NCBI GenBank assembly: GCA_944342015.1
Contig: CALVMC010000004.1
Location: forward strand, 90,102 to 154,101
Reading direction: 5' to 3'
Length of the DNA stretch: 64,000 nt
From: an uncultured Clostridia bacterium
Lineage (GTDB): Bacteria; Bacillota; Clostridia; Christensenellales; CALVMC01
This document shows positions 8,497-17,577 of the stretch, piece after piece. The first letter of the stretch is position 1. Each line of letters opens with the position of its first letter. A program made the position numbers and the translations under genes. The notes beneath the pieces are model-generated. The model was not told the origin of the DNA. It saw only the letters and a list, made by a program, of their open reading frames with translations, and did no database searches.

Positions 8497-8930
8497 AAAA
8501 TCATTTTAACTCCTGCGGCAAACATTATTCCGTAAAATATTAGTTTAAGAAAATTATTCGATAAATTTTTGAGAAGAAGAGCTCCCGCAATTCCGCCTAT
8601 AATAATTCCGAGCGTCGAAGGACCTCCCACCTTGAAATCGAAGGCGCCTTTAAGACAGTATACAATACCCGAAACAAGACATAACGGAAGAATAACGGCT
8701 ATTGCGGTTGCGTGGGCTTTCTTTTCTTCCAAACTTAAAATAACCGTCAAAGCGGGAACGACGAGCATGCCTCCCCCTCCTCCGAAAAAACCGTTTACGG
8801 CTCCTATAAATAATCCGGCAAAAACAAGAACAAAAAATTTTTTCAGAATTTTGGCTCTGTTTGTTTTTACCAATTCGGGAAAATAACAGCAATTTCCATT
8901 CCCGATATAATCCGTGTAAACCTTTTTCAT
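8493..8930 (-). CDS. TauE/SafE-family permease, half-size protein (first half)
   Basis: The 145-residue membrane protein carries the same Gly-rich signature as its neighbour (AVNGFFGGGGGMLVVPALTVI) followed by HATAIAV, a TSUP hallmark. Its first 28 residues are polar and include a CC pair before the first helix; their role is unknown. A GGAG site precedes the ATG. Together with the downstream overlapping gene it forms a two-gene transporter. The likely -10 is a TATAAT near 8994. Confidence 0.85.
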   Translation of the reverse strand: MKKVYTDYIGNGNCCYFPELVKTNRAKILKKFFVLVFAGLFIGAVNGFFGGGGGMLVVPALTVILSLEEKKAHATAIAVILPLCLVSGIVYCLKGAFDFKVGGPSTLGIIIGGIAGALLLKNLSNNFLKLIFYGIMFAAGVKMIL

Positions 8931-9273
8931 TTTATTTTCTCCGACTCAAATTTTTCAACTACAATAATAATTTGTTTAGATATTCTGAAATTATACCCTT
9001 TCCAATTTACTGCTTATGGTAAAACTTTTAATGAACTTCATAGTTAGGCTCAAACCGTTAGAGCTCTTTATTGCTTTGAATTGCAAAACAATAAATAAAT
9101 TATTTATATTATCGTTTAAACTGAGCAAGCTTTTTTTATTTACCGACGGACACGTTATCGTTTTCTGAAAAAGCCGTTTGAAATCTTTACCCGTTCATTT
9201 AACGAAAAATAAAGCCTATGTTTAAAAGATAAAGGCGGGTGTATAATTATTTAATAAAAAATATTTATTTTTC
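8931..9273. other. Intergenic region between divergent genes
   Basis: About 340 bases, AT-rich, holding the leader of the permease pair (minus) on the left. No ORF, RNA gene or repeat that I can support is visible. The promoter of the downstream lipoprotein gene is listed separately. Confidence 0.5.
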
Positions 9274-9302
9274 TTGCTAAAATTTATATTGTTTGTTAGA
9301 AT
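9274..9302 (+). promoter_or_regulatory. Promoter of the five-module lipoprotein gene
   Basis: -35 TTGCTA (9274-9279) and -10 TAGAAT (9297-9302) with a 17-bp spacer, 34 nt before the ATG. Confidence 0.6.
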
Positions 9303-9336
9303 AAAAGCAATTCTAAATTAAAAAAGGAAAAGAAGA

Positions 9337-12300
9337 ATGAAAGCAACTAAGGCAAAAAAATATTTTACAATTTTTATCGTTATGATAATTTGTATAGCAA
9401 TGGTTTTCGGTATCGCAGCTTGTACTCCGACTATTAAGGAAAGCGAAGTCGATGTTTCGGGCGAAGATACGGCAAACGTTAAAAACGGTAATTTCGAAAG
9501 AGCTTCGGGAACAACATATCCCTTGACTCCCGAATCCTGGACGGCAAGCCCCGGTCAGACCGGAGGAAGCTCCGCAACGCCTACCGATGAAGATTCGATT
9601 ATAAACGGCGTAATTTCCGTCGATGAAAACGAATACAATTCGAACAAGAGACGCTGGGGCAATCTCGATAATCCCGGTACTCACGAGGGAGCCGAAGGCG
9701 ACAGAATGCTTATGATTTACAATAAAGTAGACAACGCATACCGCTACACCCTTTCCTCGATAACTCTTACGAAAGGTAAATATTATCTTTTGACAATGTG
9801 GGTTAAAACCGTTAATGTGGAAGGTTTCGGCGCATCGGTATATGTAACGAATTCCGCTTACGGCGAAGTCAAAAACATAGATACCCAATCGCAATGGGTA
9901 CAGTATTCCTTTTATATTGAAAGTTCGGTCATAAATGATTACTCCATAAACCTTTCGATTGGTCTTGGCGAAGGCGGACTTTCAGACGGTAAACTTGCAA
10001 AAGGATACGCTTTCTTCGATGATATTTTCCTTAACGAAATAGACGCAGCAACTTATAACTCGGCAACAGAGAACGATTATACGCAAAAATACACCCTTAC
10101 TCTTCCCGACAGAGACTTCGATTATATAAACAGTTCTTCGACTCAGCCTTACAGTCTGTCTTCCTCTTATACCGCTCTCAGCGGCGAAGACGTTTCCACC
10201 GGCTCGTCGTATGTGACAAGAGGCATTGTGGACACCTCTCTTTCGGACGCATCGGTATTCAGTAAAAAGATAAGCATCGACGGCTCTTCTTCCAACACGA
10301 TAACAATTCCGGCTATCGAGCCTATGGACGCAGCTCAGAGTTCGAGAATGCTGCTTATTGCGTCTACAAACGCTACTACCATGACCACTGTGGGGTACCG
10401 TTCGACAAGACAGATGCGTTTCTCGTTCGGTGAAAACAACTATTATAAACTCTCTATCAGAGTGGCTTCCTATATATGCGAAGGCGCAGGAGCTTATATC
10501 AAACTTACCGAAGGATCGAATGACAAAAGCGACAAATATCAGATTTCCGATATCGTAACCAACGGAGAATGGAGCGTGGCTACTTTCTATATTCAATCGA
10601 ATCAGGTAAGAAACCGTGACTTCTATATCGAATTCTGGCTCGGCGACGGCGGAAATCTCGAAACGGGTAAACTTTCAAGAGGATATGCTTTCTTCGATTA
10701 TATCACTCTCGAAGAAATCAACGAAGAAGAGTTCAATACCCGTCCTACAACTTCTCTTTCCTGCACGGTTGATTTAACCGACGATACGGAAAATCTTATT
10801 AAAACGGATTTTACAAACGGAACCAACGGTGATTATTTCGTTGCAAGTTCTTATGTAGACGAAAACGACGAAACGGTAATAAGAGACAATATTGCAACTT
10901 ACGAATTCATTACCACAACTGCTTGGGACGCAAATAAATATTCCGATATATCCAATCCTCTCTCCCCGACTGACGCTTCGAGTTATATCTGCATTATTCA
11001 CCACAGCGAACCAACCATAACGAAACTTAATTATTCCGAAAGCGGTAACATTTATCCTTTCGCTATTGTTCCGAACAGAACTTACAGAATTGCCCTTTGG
11101 GTGAAAACGGAAAAAGCTCTTTCTAAAACCGGTATTTCCGTTAACATTATAAAAGAAGAGGACGGAAAGCAAACCACAGTTACCAACATTTCCGATTTCA
11201 ATTCCGCCGACAACACAATTAACGAAGCTTATAACGGTTACACCGAACTCGTGTTTTATATCGAAGGGTCGACTTTAACGAATTCCGACGATGTGGCTGC
11301 GGATACGGTAAATATCGGAATCGAAATTCTCTTCGGAAACGGTTCTAAATATAATTCCGCTAAATTTGCAAAAGGTTACGCATTTATAGCAAATGTAAAT
11401 ATGCAGGAAATTTCCTATTCGGAATATTCCAATGCTACCACTTCTTCAACCGTTATCAAAAAATCTCTTTCAGAAACCTCCCCCGCAGTAAGCAACGGCG
11501 GTTTTGACAGCATAGACAAAACAGATACCGAATTCGATATAAACGGTTATCCCGTTAGATACGAAGAAGACGATGTGGATAAACTTAATCCCGAATATAT
11601 TTTGGGAAATCCCACAAACTGGTCGGAAACCGATGAAAACGAAAATTTCGACGCAGGTATCATAAACAAAAACAATACCGTTCTTGTTAACAAATATAAT
11701 CTCGGAACAAATATTTATAACGGTTATCCTTTTGAAGCAGGCGCTCCTAACTTTATGTATATAGGCGCAAACTCCGCTATAATCGAAGGAACAAGCGCTT
11801 ACGGATATTCTCTTAATTCGGGAAACAAGATTTCCCTTTCCTCGAACTCTTACTACAAAGTTACCGTTTGGCTCAAACTCTATAAAGGTACTGCAAGTAT
11901 AGTAATTAAAAACAGCACCGATTCAAAAGAAACGGTATTTAAAATAACTCAGTCCGACGCCTCACTTTCAGCCGACAATGTAGAATTCAAACAGTACGAT
12001 TTGTATGTCGAAGTCGGCATGACAAGCGCAAGTCTTACCGTTTCAGTGTATCTCGGCGACTATAACAGCACATCCAATACTTACTCGGCAGACGACAGAC
12101 TTATTTTCGACAGCGTACAGTATATTACAATCGACAGCGAAAAATTCAATAACGCAGTAACTTCCGATACCGTTAAAAAAGAATCTTATGTCGTCGACGG
12201 TTTCGATACTACAAGCGATTACTCTGAAACCACTTCCACCGTATCCCCGTCAGGCTGGACAGGCGCACTTGTCGATTCAAATGCGTCATCTTCGAGCTCA

Positions 12301-13188
12301 GACCTTAAAAGCGGCGTTCTTTCAAAGGAACACAGCTTTACGGAAAACTGGCTCACTTCCGAAGAGCTCTCTCAGATATTCGGAACATTCAGCCATGAAA
12401 TAACAGACGGCGACAGAACTACAACCGAAACCCTCGATACCGGAAACTATGTTCTCGTTATAGACGGACTCAATCCTACAACATATAAATACACCACTTC
12501 GAGTTCGACTACATTCTCCTCCGGCACAAAACAGTATGAAGTCAGCGTATGGGTAATGACTCAGAACATAGAAGGCGAAAAAGGCGCATTTATAAGACTT
12601 CTTATAAACAAAAAGACCTATACTTTCGAAAATATCAATACAGAAGGACAATGGAAAAAATATACCTTTATGGTTCAGACTTCTGCAAACAAATCCCTTT
12701 CTTCGATATATATTGCTCTCGGTATCGGCGATACGGGTGAAGAAAATTATGTTAAAGGAAGAGCTTTCTTCGATAATGTGACATTAAGAGAAGTCACCGA
12801 TGTAAAAGTAGGCGAATCCACTTATTTCGATTATGTTGTTCCTGCCGAAACGGTGGAAAATGAAGAAGGCGAAGAAACTTCGGTTACCGAAAAATTCGAT
12901 ACAAATTACAAAATGAGACTTGTATTCACCGATGACCTCTCCGTCGAAACGGAAACCGAACCTACGGAAGAAGAACCTACTACTAACGATTATTTCTGGC
13001 TTATAATTTCTTCTGCCGTTGTAGGCGGTATTATAATTCTCGTTGTGCTTGTCTACTACGGACGCAAGCTTTACATTAAACAAATTAAACCGAGAATGAA
13101 AAAGAAAAAAGAAAAAGCCAATTACAATCTTGCAGAAGAAGACGATAAAAACGATAAACACTTAGACGAATTCAAGGATAAAGAATAA
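9337..13188 (+). CDS. Large surface lipoprotein with five repeated carbohydrate-binding-like modules
   Basis: The 1283-residue protein is of unknown function. Residues 1-29 form a signal peptide with a lipobox (IAAC, Cys29). The body consists of five related modules of about 220-240 residues, recognised by the closing strand motif G-[YR]-A-F-[FI]-[DA] near residues 221, 448, 679, 921 (degenerate) and 1141, each followed by an acidic V/I-x-L-x-E-I/V segment. The first module opens with NGNFE...PESW, a start typical of CBM4/9-like jelly-roll domains, so sugar binding is a reasonable inference, not shown. After an acidic Thr/Glu linker comes a membrane helix (about 1225-1247) and a KKKK-rich cytoplasmic tail. 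It is monocistronic. The AAGGA site is about 10 nt before the ATG. Confidence 0.75.
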   Translation: MKATKAKKYFTIFIVMIICIAMVFGIAACTPTIKESEVDVSGEDTANVKNGNFERASGTTYPLTPESWTASPGQTGGSSATPTDEDSIINGVISVDENEYNSNKRRWGNLDNPGTHEGAEGDRMLMIYNKVDNAYRYTLSSITLTKGKYYLLTMWVKTVNVEGFGASVYVTNSAYGEVKNIDTQSQWVQYSFYIESSVINDYSINLSIGLGEGGLSDGKLAKGYAFFDDIFLNEIDAATYNSATENDYTQKYTLTLPDRDFDYINSSSTQPYSLSSSYTALSGEDVSTGSSYVTRGIVDTSLSDASVFSKKISIDGSSSNTITIPAIEPMDAAQSSRMLLIASTNATTMTTVGYRSTRQMRFSFGENNYYKLSIRVASYICEGAGAYIKLTEGSNDKSDKYQISDIVTNGEWSVATFYIQSNQVRNRDFYIEFWLGDGGNLETGKLSRGYAFFDYITLEEINEEEFNTRPTTSLSCTVDLTDDTENLIKTDFTNGTNGDYFVASSYVDENDETVIRDNIATYEFITTTAWDANKYSDISNPLSPTDASSYICIIHHSEPTITKLNYSESGNIYPFAIVPNRTYRIALWVKTEKALSKTGISVNIIKEEDGKQTTVTNISDFNSADNTINEAYNGYTELVFYIEGSTLTNSDDVAADTVNIGIEILFGNGSKYNSAKFAKGYAFIANVNMQEISYSEYSNATTSSTVIKKSLSETSPAVSNGGFDSIDKTDTEFDINGYPVRYEEDDVDKLNPEYILGNPTNWSETDENENFDAGIINKNNTVLVNKYNLGTNIYNGYPFEAGAPNFMYIGANSAIIEGTSAYGYSLNSGNKISLSSNSYYKVTVWLKLYKGTASIVIKNSTDSKETVFKITQSDASLSADNVEFKQYDLYVEVGMTSASLTVSVYLGDYNSTSNTYSADDRLIFDSVQYITIDSEKFNNAVTSDTVKKESYVVDGFDTTSDYSETTSTVSPSGWTGALVDSNASSSSSDLKSGVLSKEHSFTENWLTSEELSQIFGTFSHEITDGDRTTTETLDTGNYVLVIDGLNPTTYKYTTSSSTTFSSGTKQYEVSVWVMTQNIEGEKGAFIRLLINKKTYTFENINTEGQWKKYTFMVQTSANKSLSSIYIALGIGDTGEENYVKGRAFFDNVTLREVTDVKVGESTYFDYVVPAETVENEEGEETSVTEKFDTNYKMRLVFTDDLSVETETEPTEEEPTTNDYFWLIISSAVVGGIIILVVLVYYGRKLYIKQIKPRMKKKKEKANYNLAEEDDKNDKHLDEFKDKE

Positions 13189-13215
13189 AAATTAAATAAT
13201 AAAAATTATAGTTAA

Positions 13216-13247
13216 TAAAAAAAGTCGGAAAATGTTCCGACTTTTTT
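13216..13247. terminator. Bidirectional terminator
   Basis: Ten-bp stem (AAAGTCGGAA/TTCCGACTTT) with a 4-nt loop, flanked by A-run and T-run. It ends the plus-strand lipoprotein gene and can also serve the minus-strand LysM gene that ends at 13358. Confidence 0.9.
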
Positions 13248-13357
13248 TGTTTTGTAATTGAATTATCTTATTCATTTAATAACTAATTAAAAAAATTTAA
13301 TCTCATTAAATAAAAGTGTTTTAACGGCTATTGTTTTTTAAGTTAAAATGAAACCGT

Positions 13358-13657
13358 TTATTCTATTCTAAGTATCTCCCCTGCAAAAAGAAAGTCGCCT
13401 TTTTTGGGATTTAGTTCTTTAAGTCTTTCTTTGGGTATGTTGAGTTTTTGAGATATTATATCCAATGTTTCCAAAGGCTGCGTTATGTACTTTTTACAAC
13501 TCAACTTTTCTACCGCAACATACATTCCTTCAAAAAGCCTTTCACCCGGCAAATCAAGATTATTAACCGCCTTGAACTCGTTTGTTTCCATTACGAATTT
13601 TCTCGATATGCTTTCTATACTGTCCCCTTTTTTTACACGATATATAATATAATCCAT
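13358..13657 (-). CDS. Double LysM-domain protein without signal peptide
   Basis: A protein of about 99 residues made almost entirely of two LysM modules: the first begins YRVKKGDSIESISRKF, the second runs ITQPLETLDIISQKLNIPKERLKELNP. LysM binds N-acetylglucosamine-containing polymers such as peptidoglycan. There is no signal peptide or membrane helix, as in some spore-coat/cortex LysM proteins of Bacillota. I chose the ATG at 13657 because a GGGGA site sits 5-9 nt before it; a TTG four codons upstream would bury that site. The link to sporulation is inference, supported only by the neighbouring SpoVB-like gene. Confidence 0.8.
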   Translation of the reverse strand: MDYIIYRVKKGDSIESISRKFVMETNEFKAVNNLDLPGERLFEGMYVAVEKLSCKKYITQPLETLDIISQKLNIPKERLKELNPKKGDFLFAGEILRIE

Positions 13658-13950
13658 ATTTCCCCGCAACGATTTTAATCGGTATTAATATTGTATAATA
13701 ATTATATATTTAATATATGTTATCCTTGAAAATAATATTTCAAATTTAATCATTTAAATAAATATATTCCTTTAAATTCCTCTTCTTGATTAGGTTTTCG
13801 TTTCAACATAAAAAATGAAAGTTTTTTTTAAACTTTTAAATGCTTTTCGTTCTTTCAAATGCTTTCGGATAATGCTTTATCATAAAGTCTTTTCGAATAA
13901 ACCCAATATTTTTAAATACAATATTATATACCCTTTTAAAGGAACTGATA

Positions 13951-15444
13951 ATGGCAAAGAAAATTTACAAGGCTTTTTTTACCGTGACGGTCTTTTCCGT
14001 AATAACAAGACTTCTTTCTTTCGTTTTCAAAATTTATCTTTCGAGAACGCTCGGAGCCGAAGCAATAGGACTGTTTCAGATATGTATTTCGGTATTTATG
14101 ATGCTGCTTTGCCTTTCTGCAACGGGTATTCCCTTATATGTATCGAGAAAAACCGCCGAAATAGAAAAAGGCGGAACAATGAATAAAGAAGAAGCAAGCG
14201 TTGTTACCACAAGTCTTATCATCGGACTTTCTATTTCGGTAATTACCCTTGTGGTTTTTCTTATATTTAAAAATTATCTGAGTTTTCTTTTTTCAGACAA
14301 AAGAGCCATTCCTCTTTTTTTAATAATGCTGCCTGCATTACTATCTTCTACAATTTACTCGATTATAAGAGGTTGGTTCTGGGGCAGAAAAAATTTTTCG
14401 GTTTTCAGTATAATGGAATTTGTAGAAGAAATACTGAGAATCTTTTTTACCGTTCTTTTAACCTGCGGACTGATATCGGGACTTTCGGGAGAAACAGGAC
14501 TTGCTATCGCATTTACCGTATCGGACTTTGTTTGCGTTACTGTACTTGTCGTCATATACTTCAAAAAAAGCGGAAGACTTGCAAAGCCTACGGGATTTAA
14601 AAATGCTTTTAAAACTTCTGCGCCTATTACGAGTATGCGGATTTTCGGCTCTATGTCCAACTCGGTAATTGCTCTTCTTTTACCACTGCAACTTATCTCT
14701 TTCGGACTTACTACTCAGGAAGCAACCGCTGTTTACGGTCAGGCGTGCGGTATGGCTATGCCTTTGCTTCTTATTCCGTCGAGTATTATTTCTCCCCTTG
14801 CGGTTATTCTTGTCCCCGAAATAGCTTCTATGCAGTCAAAAAAAGATACAGCACTTCTGACAAGATATTCAAATTCGTCCATTTCGTTTGCCATTGTTAC
14901 GGCAGGTCTTTTCCTTTCTCTTTACGCTCCGATAGGAAGTCTTTACGGATGGTTTCTTTACAATGATTTGTTTGCGGGTCAATTTGTCGAAGCCACCTGT
15001 GTTATTATGATACCTATGGCAATTTCAGGAATATCCTCTACCGTTTTAAATTCGATAGGCTTAGAAACGAAATCCTTTATCGTATATGTTATCGGTTGTT
15101 TTGTTCTTCTTTTAGGAATACTGATTTTACCGAGATTTATGGGAATATACGCCCTTTCACTCTCCCTTCTTTTATGTCATACGATTATCGCCTGTCTTAA
15201 TCTTGCGGTTTTGAAAAAATCGGCGGGAGTTTCCCTTGCGAAAATAACCAAACCGTTAATTTGCGTATGTATCTTTTCTTTAATATGTTTTTTATTGGGA
15301 AAAGGATTAGTAAATATCTGCACGGCTTATGCAGGTAAAATCACCGCAATGTTTACGGCTACGATTATTGTAGGTTTATTTTATGCGGCGCTTGTATATC
15401 TGTTTAAACTTATCGATTTTAAAATGATTAAATTTAAAAGATAG
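13951..15444 (+). CDS. SpoVB-like / MATE-fold polysaccharide flippase
   Basis: The 497-residue membrane protein has about 14 transmembrane helices and belongs to the MOP (multidrug/oligosaccharidyl-lipid/polysaccharide) exporter superfamily. The N-terminus (FTVTVFSVITRLLSFVFKIYLSRTLGAEAIGLFQI) closely fits the SpoVB/PST group, which moves lipid-linked saccharides across the membrane and, as SpoVB, acts in spore cortex synthesis. Whether this copy serves sporulation or cell-wall lipid II export is not decidable here. The AAAGGA site is 8 nt from the ATG. No clear terminator follows before the convergent folT. Confidence 0.85.
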   Translation: MAKKIYKAFFTVTVFSVITRLLSFVFKIYLSRTLGAEAIGLFQICISVFMMLLCLSATGIPLYVSRKTAEIEKGGTMNKEEASVVTTSLIIGLSISVITLVVFLIFKNYLSFLFSDKRAIPLFLIMLPALLSSTIYSIIRGWFWGRKNFSVFSIMEFVEEILRIFFTVLLTCGLISGLSGETGLAIAFTVSDFVCVTVLVVIYFKKSGRLAKPTGFKNAFKTSAPITSMRIFGSMSNSVIALLLPLQLISFGLTTQEATAVYGQACGMAMPLLLIPSSIISPLAVILVPEIASMQSKKDTALLTRYSNSSISFAIVTAGLFLSLYAPIGSLYGWFLYNDLFAGQFVEATCVIMIPMAISGISSTVLNSIGLETKSFIVYVIGCFVLLLGILILPRFMGIYALSLSLLLCHTIIACLNLAVLKKSAGVSLAKITKPLICVCIFSLICFLLGKGLVNICTAYAGKITAMFTATIIVGLFYAALVYLFKLIDFKMIKFKR

Positions 15445-15548
15445 CGGTTTTTTCTGTTTACTGTTTATTTAATTATTACAGTAACTTAAATAAAATATAA
15501 GTTATCGGTTTTTTGAATCTTTAATTTTACATAAGAAGCTTAAAAGTT

Positions 15549-16142
15549 TTAATTTTTCTTGATTTTTTTCATTATTACATATGTACTTCTGTAAATTATT
15601 ATAGTAATAAGATAATTGAGAAGTATCCAAGCCCATTGAGTGGCAAATTTGGAAAAAGCCATCATTATAAATCTTTGTCCGAGCGAGGCAGAAGCAACAT
15701 CGAATCCTAATCCCGCCCCTATGGTTTTTGCAAGAGTATAAGGATAAATATCGAAAAGCATAAGAGCTTCCCCGAAAGAGCTTATAATTCCGCTGCAAAA
15801 AATGTATCCTAAGACTGCGCCTATAAGTATGCTTAATTCAGGACGCATATTTTTGAAATATTTATAAGTCAATCCGCAAAACCCTGCTATAAGTCCGTTT
15901 GAGATTGTCAGAAAGACAACATAAGGTCCCGGTTGCGGAAATATCAGGCACTGCAAAATATCCGCAAGTACCGCAACAAGAAAGCCGCCTACCGGTCCTA
16001 AATAAATTCCCGATATATAACAGAAACAATAAACAAAACTGACTCTGCCTAAAAATGTACCGCTTGAAAAGGAAAGAACATTCAAACTCACGCCGATTGC
16101 CGTGAGAACCGCCGCAAGACACAGCTTATAAGTTTTACTCAT
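15549..16142 (-). CDS. folT: ECF transporter S component, folate type
   Basis: The 197-residue protein has six hydrophobic helices and the S-component layout: an N-terminal LCLAAVLTAIGVSLNV helix with the AxxxA-type contact motif, and YISGIYLGPVGGFLVAVLADILQ, a typical FolT stretch. It would bind folate and work with a shared energising module (EcfA/A'/T) not in this window. The start is the ATG at 16142; an upstream in-frame codon would run through the riboswitch expression platform. The THF riboswitch directly upstream is strong independent support for folate as ligand. Confidence 0.9.
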   Translation of the reverse strand: MSKTYKLCLAAVLTAIGVSLNVLSFSSGTFLGRVSFVYCFCYISGIYLGPVGGFLVAVLADILQCLIFPQPGPYVVFLTISNGLIAGFCGLTYKYFKNMRPELSILIGAVLGYIFCSGIISSFGEALMLFDIYPYTLAKTIGAGLGFDVASASLGQRFIMMAFSKFATQWAWILLNYLITIIIYRSTYVIMKKIKKN

Positions 16143-16173
16143 AAAAAAAGATACCTCCCGCAAGAGAGTATCC
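16140..16173 (-). terminator. Expression-platform hairpin of the THF riboswitch
   Basis: On the minus strand GATAC-CTC pairs with GAG-GTATC with one bulged T, followed directly by seven T and the folT ATG. It can act as an intrinsic terminator and also buries the GGGAGG ribosome binding site, so it is the likely off switch. Confidence 0.75.
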
Positions 16174-16195
16174 GCCAAAATTGAAAAAATTCAAT

Positions 16196-16291
16196 CACAG
16201 CGAATGCAATTATTCACGCAGCCCATTACAGCCTTCAATTACAGGCGACATCCCATCCCGTAACCCTTAACGCAAACAACCTACTCTGTTA
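16196..16291 (-). ncRNA. Tetrahydrofolate (THF) riboswitch
   Basis: On the minus strand this segment matches the class I THF aptamer: a P1 strand ending in GAGTAG, the conserved GCGTTAAG, the core GGGATGTCG (about 16255-16247), a GTGAATAATTGCAT segment (16217-16204) and closing CGCTGT pairing with ACAG of the 5' strand. The order and the invariant blocks match the characterised Eubacterium siraeum example from memory. It stands between the folT promoter and a terminator hairpin that overlaps the folT ribosome binding site, so THF binding would be expected to lower folate-transporter expression. Confidence 0.9.
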
Positions 16292-16300
16292 TGCAAATAT

Positions 16301-16329
16301 ATCATAGCTTAATAATCATTATTTGTAAA
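16301..16329 (-). promoter_or_regulatory. Promoter of the THF riboswitch-folT transcript
   Basis: -35 TTTACA (16329-16324) and -10 TATGAT (16306-16301), spacer 17 bp. The predicted start is just ahead of the aptamer. Confidence 0.7.
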
Positions 16330-16381
16330 GAAAAATAAACAAAATTCGTGTATTTTTTCAAAAGTTCAACATACTATAAGT

Positions 16382-17086
16382 ATGCTTACGGTATTTATTC
16401 GTTCAATAATAATTTATGTTCTTTTAATAATTGTCATAAGACTTATGGGTAAAAGACAAATAGGCGAACTTCAACCTTTTGAATTCGTCATAACCTTGGT
16501 TATCGCCGAAGTTGCCTGTATTCCGATGTCGGACACTTCTATACCTTTAAGTCACGGAATAATACCTATCTTCACATTATTTATACTTCATTTGTTTATA
16601 ACGAAAATCGCAAAAGCCAGCGTAAAATTCAGAAGGGTTCTTAACGGAAAGCCCGTAATAGTAATTAATCCGCAAGGAATAGATAATAAAGTTCTCGATA
16701 AACTCGATTTCGATATTAACGACTTACTTGCCTCTATTCGTGCGCAAGGTTACTTTTCTCCTGCCGAAATACAGTATGCCATACTCGAAACAAACGGAAA
16801 AATAAGCATAATGCCCAAAGCCGCAAATAAGGCGGCAACGGTCGGCGATATTAAGGATTTTGTAACCGAAAGCGAAATACCCTACACTTTGATATGCGAA
16901 GGAAAGCTGATGCAGGAAAATGTAAAACTTTCCGGAATAGCTCAGGTACAGATAGACGAACTTTTGAACAAACATTCTCTTACGGTAAAAAACACTTTGC
17001 TTCTTACCGTAAACGAAAAAACGATTATTTATCTTCAACCTTACAATGCGCCTGCAATTTACGATAAATTTTCGGAGGCTTGCTGA
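16382..17086 (+). CDS. DUF421 (YetF/YcaP-type) membrane protein
   Basis: The 234-residue protein has three N-terminal helices with the family signature LIVIRLMGKRQIGELQPFEFVITLVIAE (about 15-43) and a soluble cytoplasmic domain with LNGKPVIVINPQGID. Members are common in spore-forming Bacillota and are of uncertain function. It overlaps the DUF4363 gene by one base, a pairing seen often in Clostridia. No Shine-Dalgarno sequence is visible before this ATG, although the conserved N-terminus argues the start is right. Confidence 0.88.
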   Translation: MLTVFIRSIIIYVLLIIVIRLMGKRQIGELQPFEFVITLVIAEVACIPMSDTSIPLSHGIIPIFTLFILHLFITKIAKASVKFRRVLNGKPVIVINPQGIDNKVLDKLDFDINDLLASIRAQGYFSPAEIQYAILETNGKISIMPKAANKAATVGDIKDFVTESEIPYTLICEGKLMQENVKLSGIAQVQIDELLNKHSLTVKNTLLLTVNEKTIIYLQPYNAPAIYDKFSEAC

Positions 17087-17460
17087 TGAAAAAGTTAATA
17101 ATAGCGCTTTCAATACTTGCGGTAATAATCGGAGCGGGAGCATTCGAACAAGTCTATGTCTCAAAAACTTTGGATAATTTTATAGAAAGAACGGAGGCTT
17201 TAAAAGTTGCTTTGACCGTCTCAAACAATGCGTTAGAAGAAGCCGAAGAGCTCGAAAAGTGGTGGATTGAAAAAAAGCAGTATCTCGAAGCTTTATCTCC
17301 TCATAATTTTTTTATGGATATAACTTATTCGGTCTACGAAGTTATCGGAAACATAGAAAATGACGAGATACCACAAGCTCTTACAAGAATAGAAATACTG
17401 AAAGGTCAGATATCGAATTTAAATCATATACTTTGTATTCACTGGGAACATGTAATATAG
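17086..17460 (+). CDS. DUF4363 family protein
   Basis: A 125-residue protein with one N-terminal membrane helix or signal anchor (KKLIIALSILAVIIGAGAFEQ) and an alpha-helical exported domain containing SNNALEEAEELEKWWIEKKQYLEAL, the recurring core of DUF4363. Function unknown. The ATG at 17086 shares its A with the TGA of the DUF421 gene and lies 7 nt after a GGAGG site inside that gene, so the two are translationally coupled and likely act together. Confidence 0.85.
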   Translation: MKKLIIALSILAVIIGAGAFEQVYVSKTLDNFIERTEALKVALTVSNNALEEAEELEKWWIEKKQYLEALSPHNFFMDITYSVYEVIGNIENDEIPQALTRIEILKGQISNLNHILCIHWEHVI

Positions 17461-17524
17461 TCCGCACCGGAAGCGTATTAAATTTCATTTTCCATCTTTA
17501 CGCTGCCCGTGTTAAATATAGAAA

Positions 17525-17554
17525 GCAAAAAAGCGCAATACTGCGCTTTTTTGC
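17525..17554. terminator. Bidirectional terminator
   Basis: A 13-bp perfect stem (arms 17525-17537 and 17542-17554) with 4-nt loop, GCGCA core and A/T runs. It separates the convergent DUF4363 gene and uvrA. Confidence 0.93.
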
Positions 17555-17577
17555 TGTTAATAAAAAATTTCGGTAAA

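Noticed and set aside
9313..9894. Long open frame on the minus strand opposite the five-module lipoprotein gene
   Set aside because: It lies antisense to a well supported gene with signal peptide and domain repeats, and its translation is low-complexity with many Cys/Arg and no family features. It is a shadow frame, like the other antisense frames in this window.
15502..15798. Overlapping minus-strand frame at the 3' end of folT
   Set aside because: It is out of frame with folT on the same strand, has no ribosome binding site and no family similarity; folT itself is firmly supported by its riboswitch.
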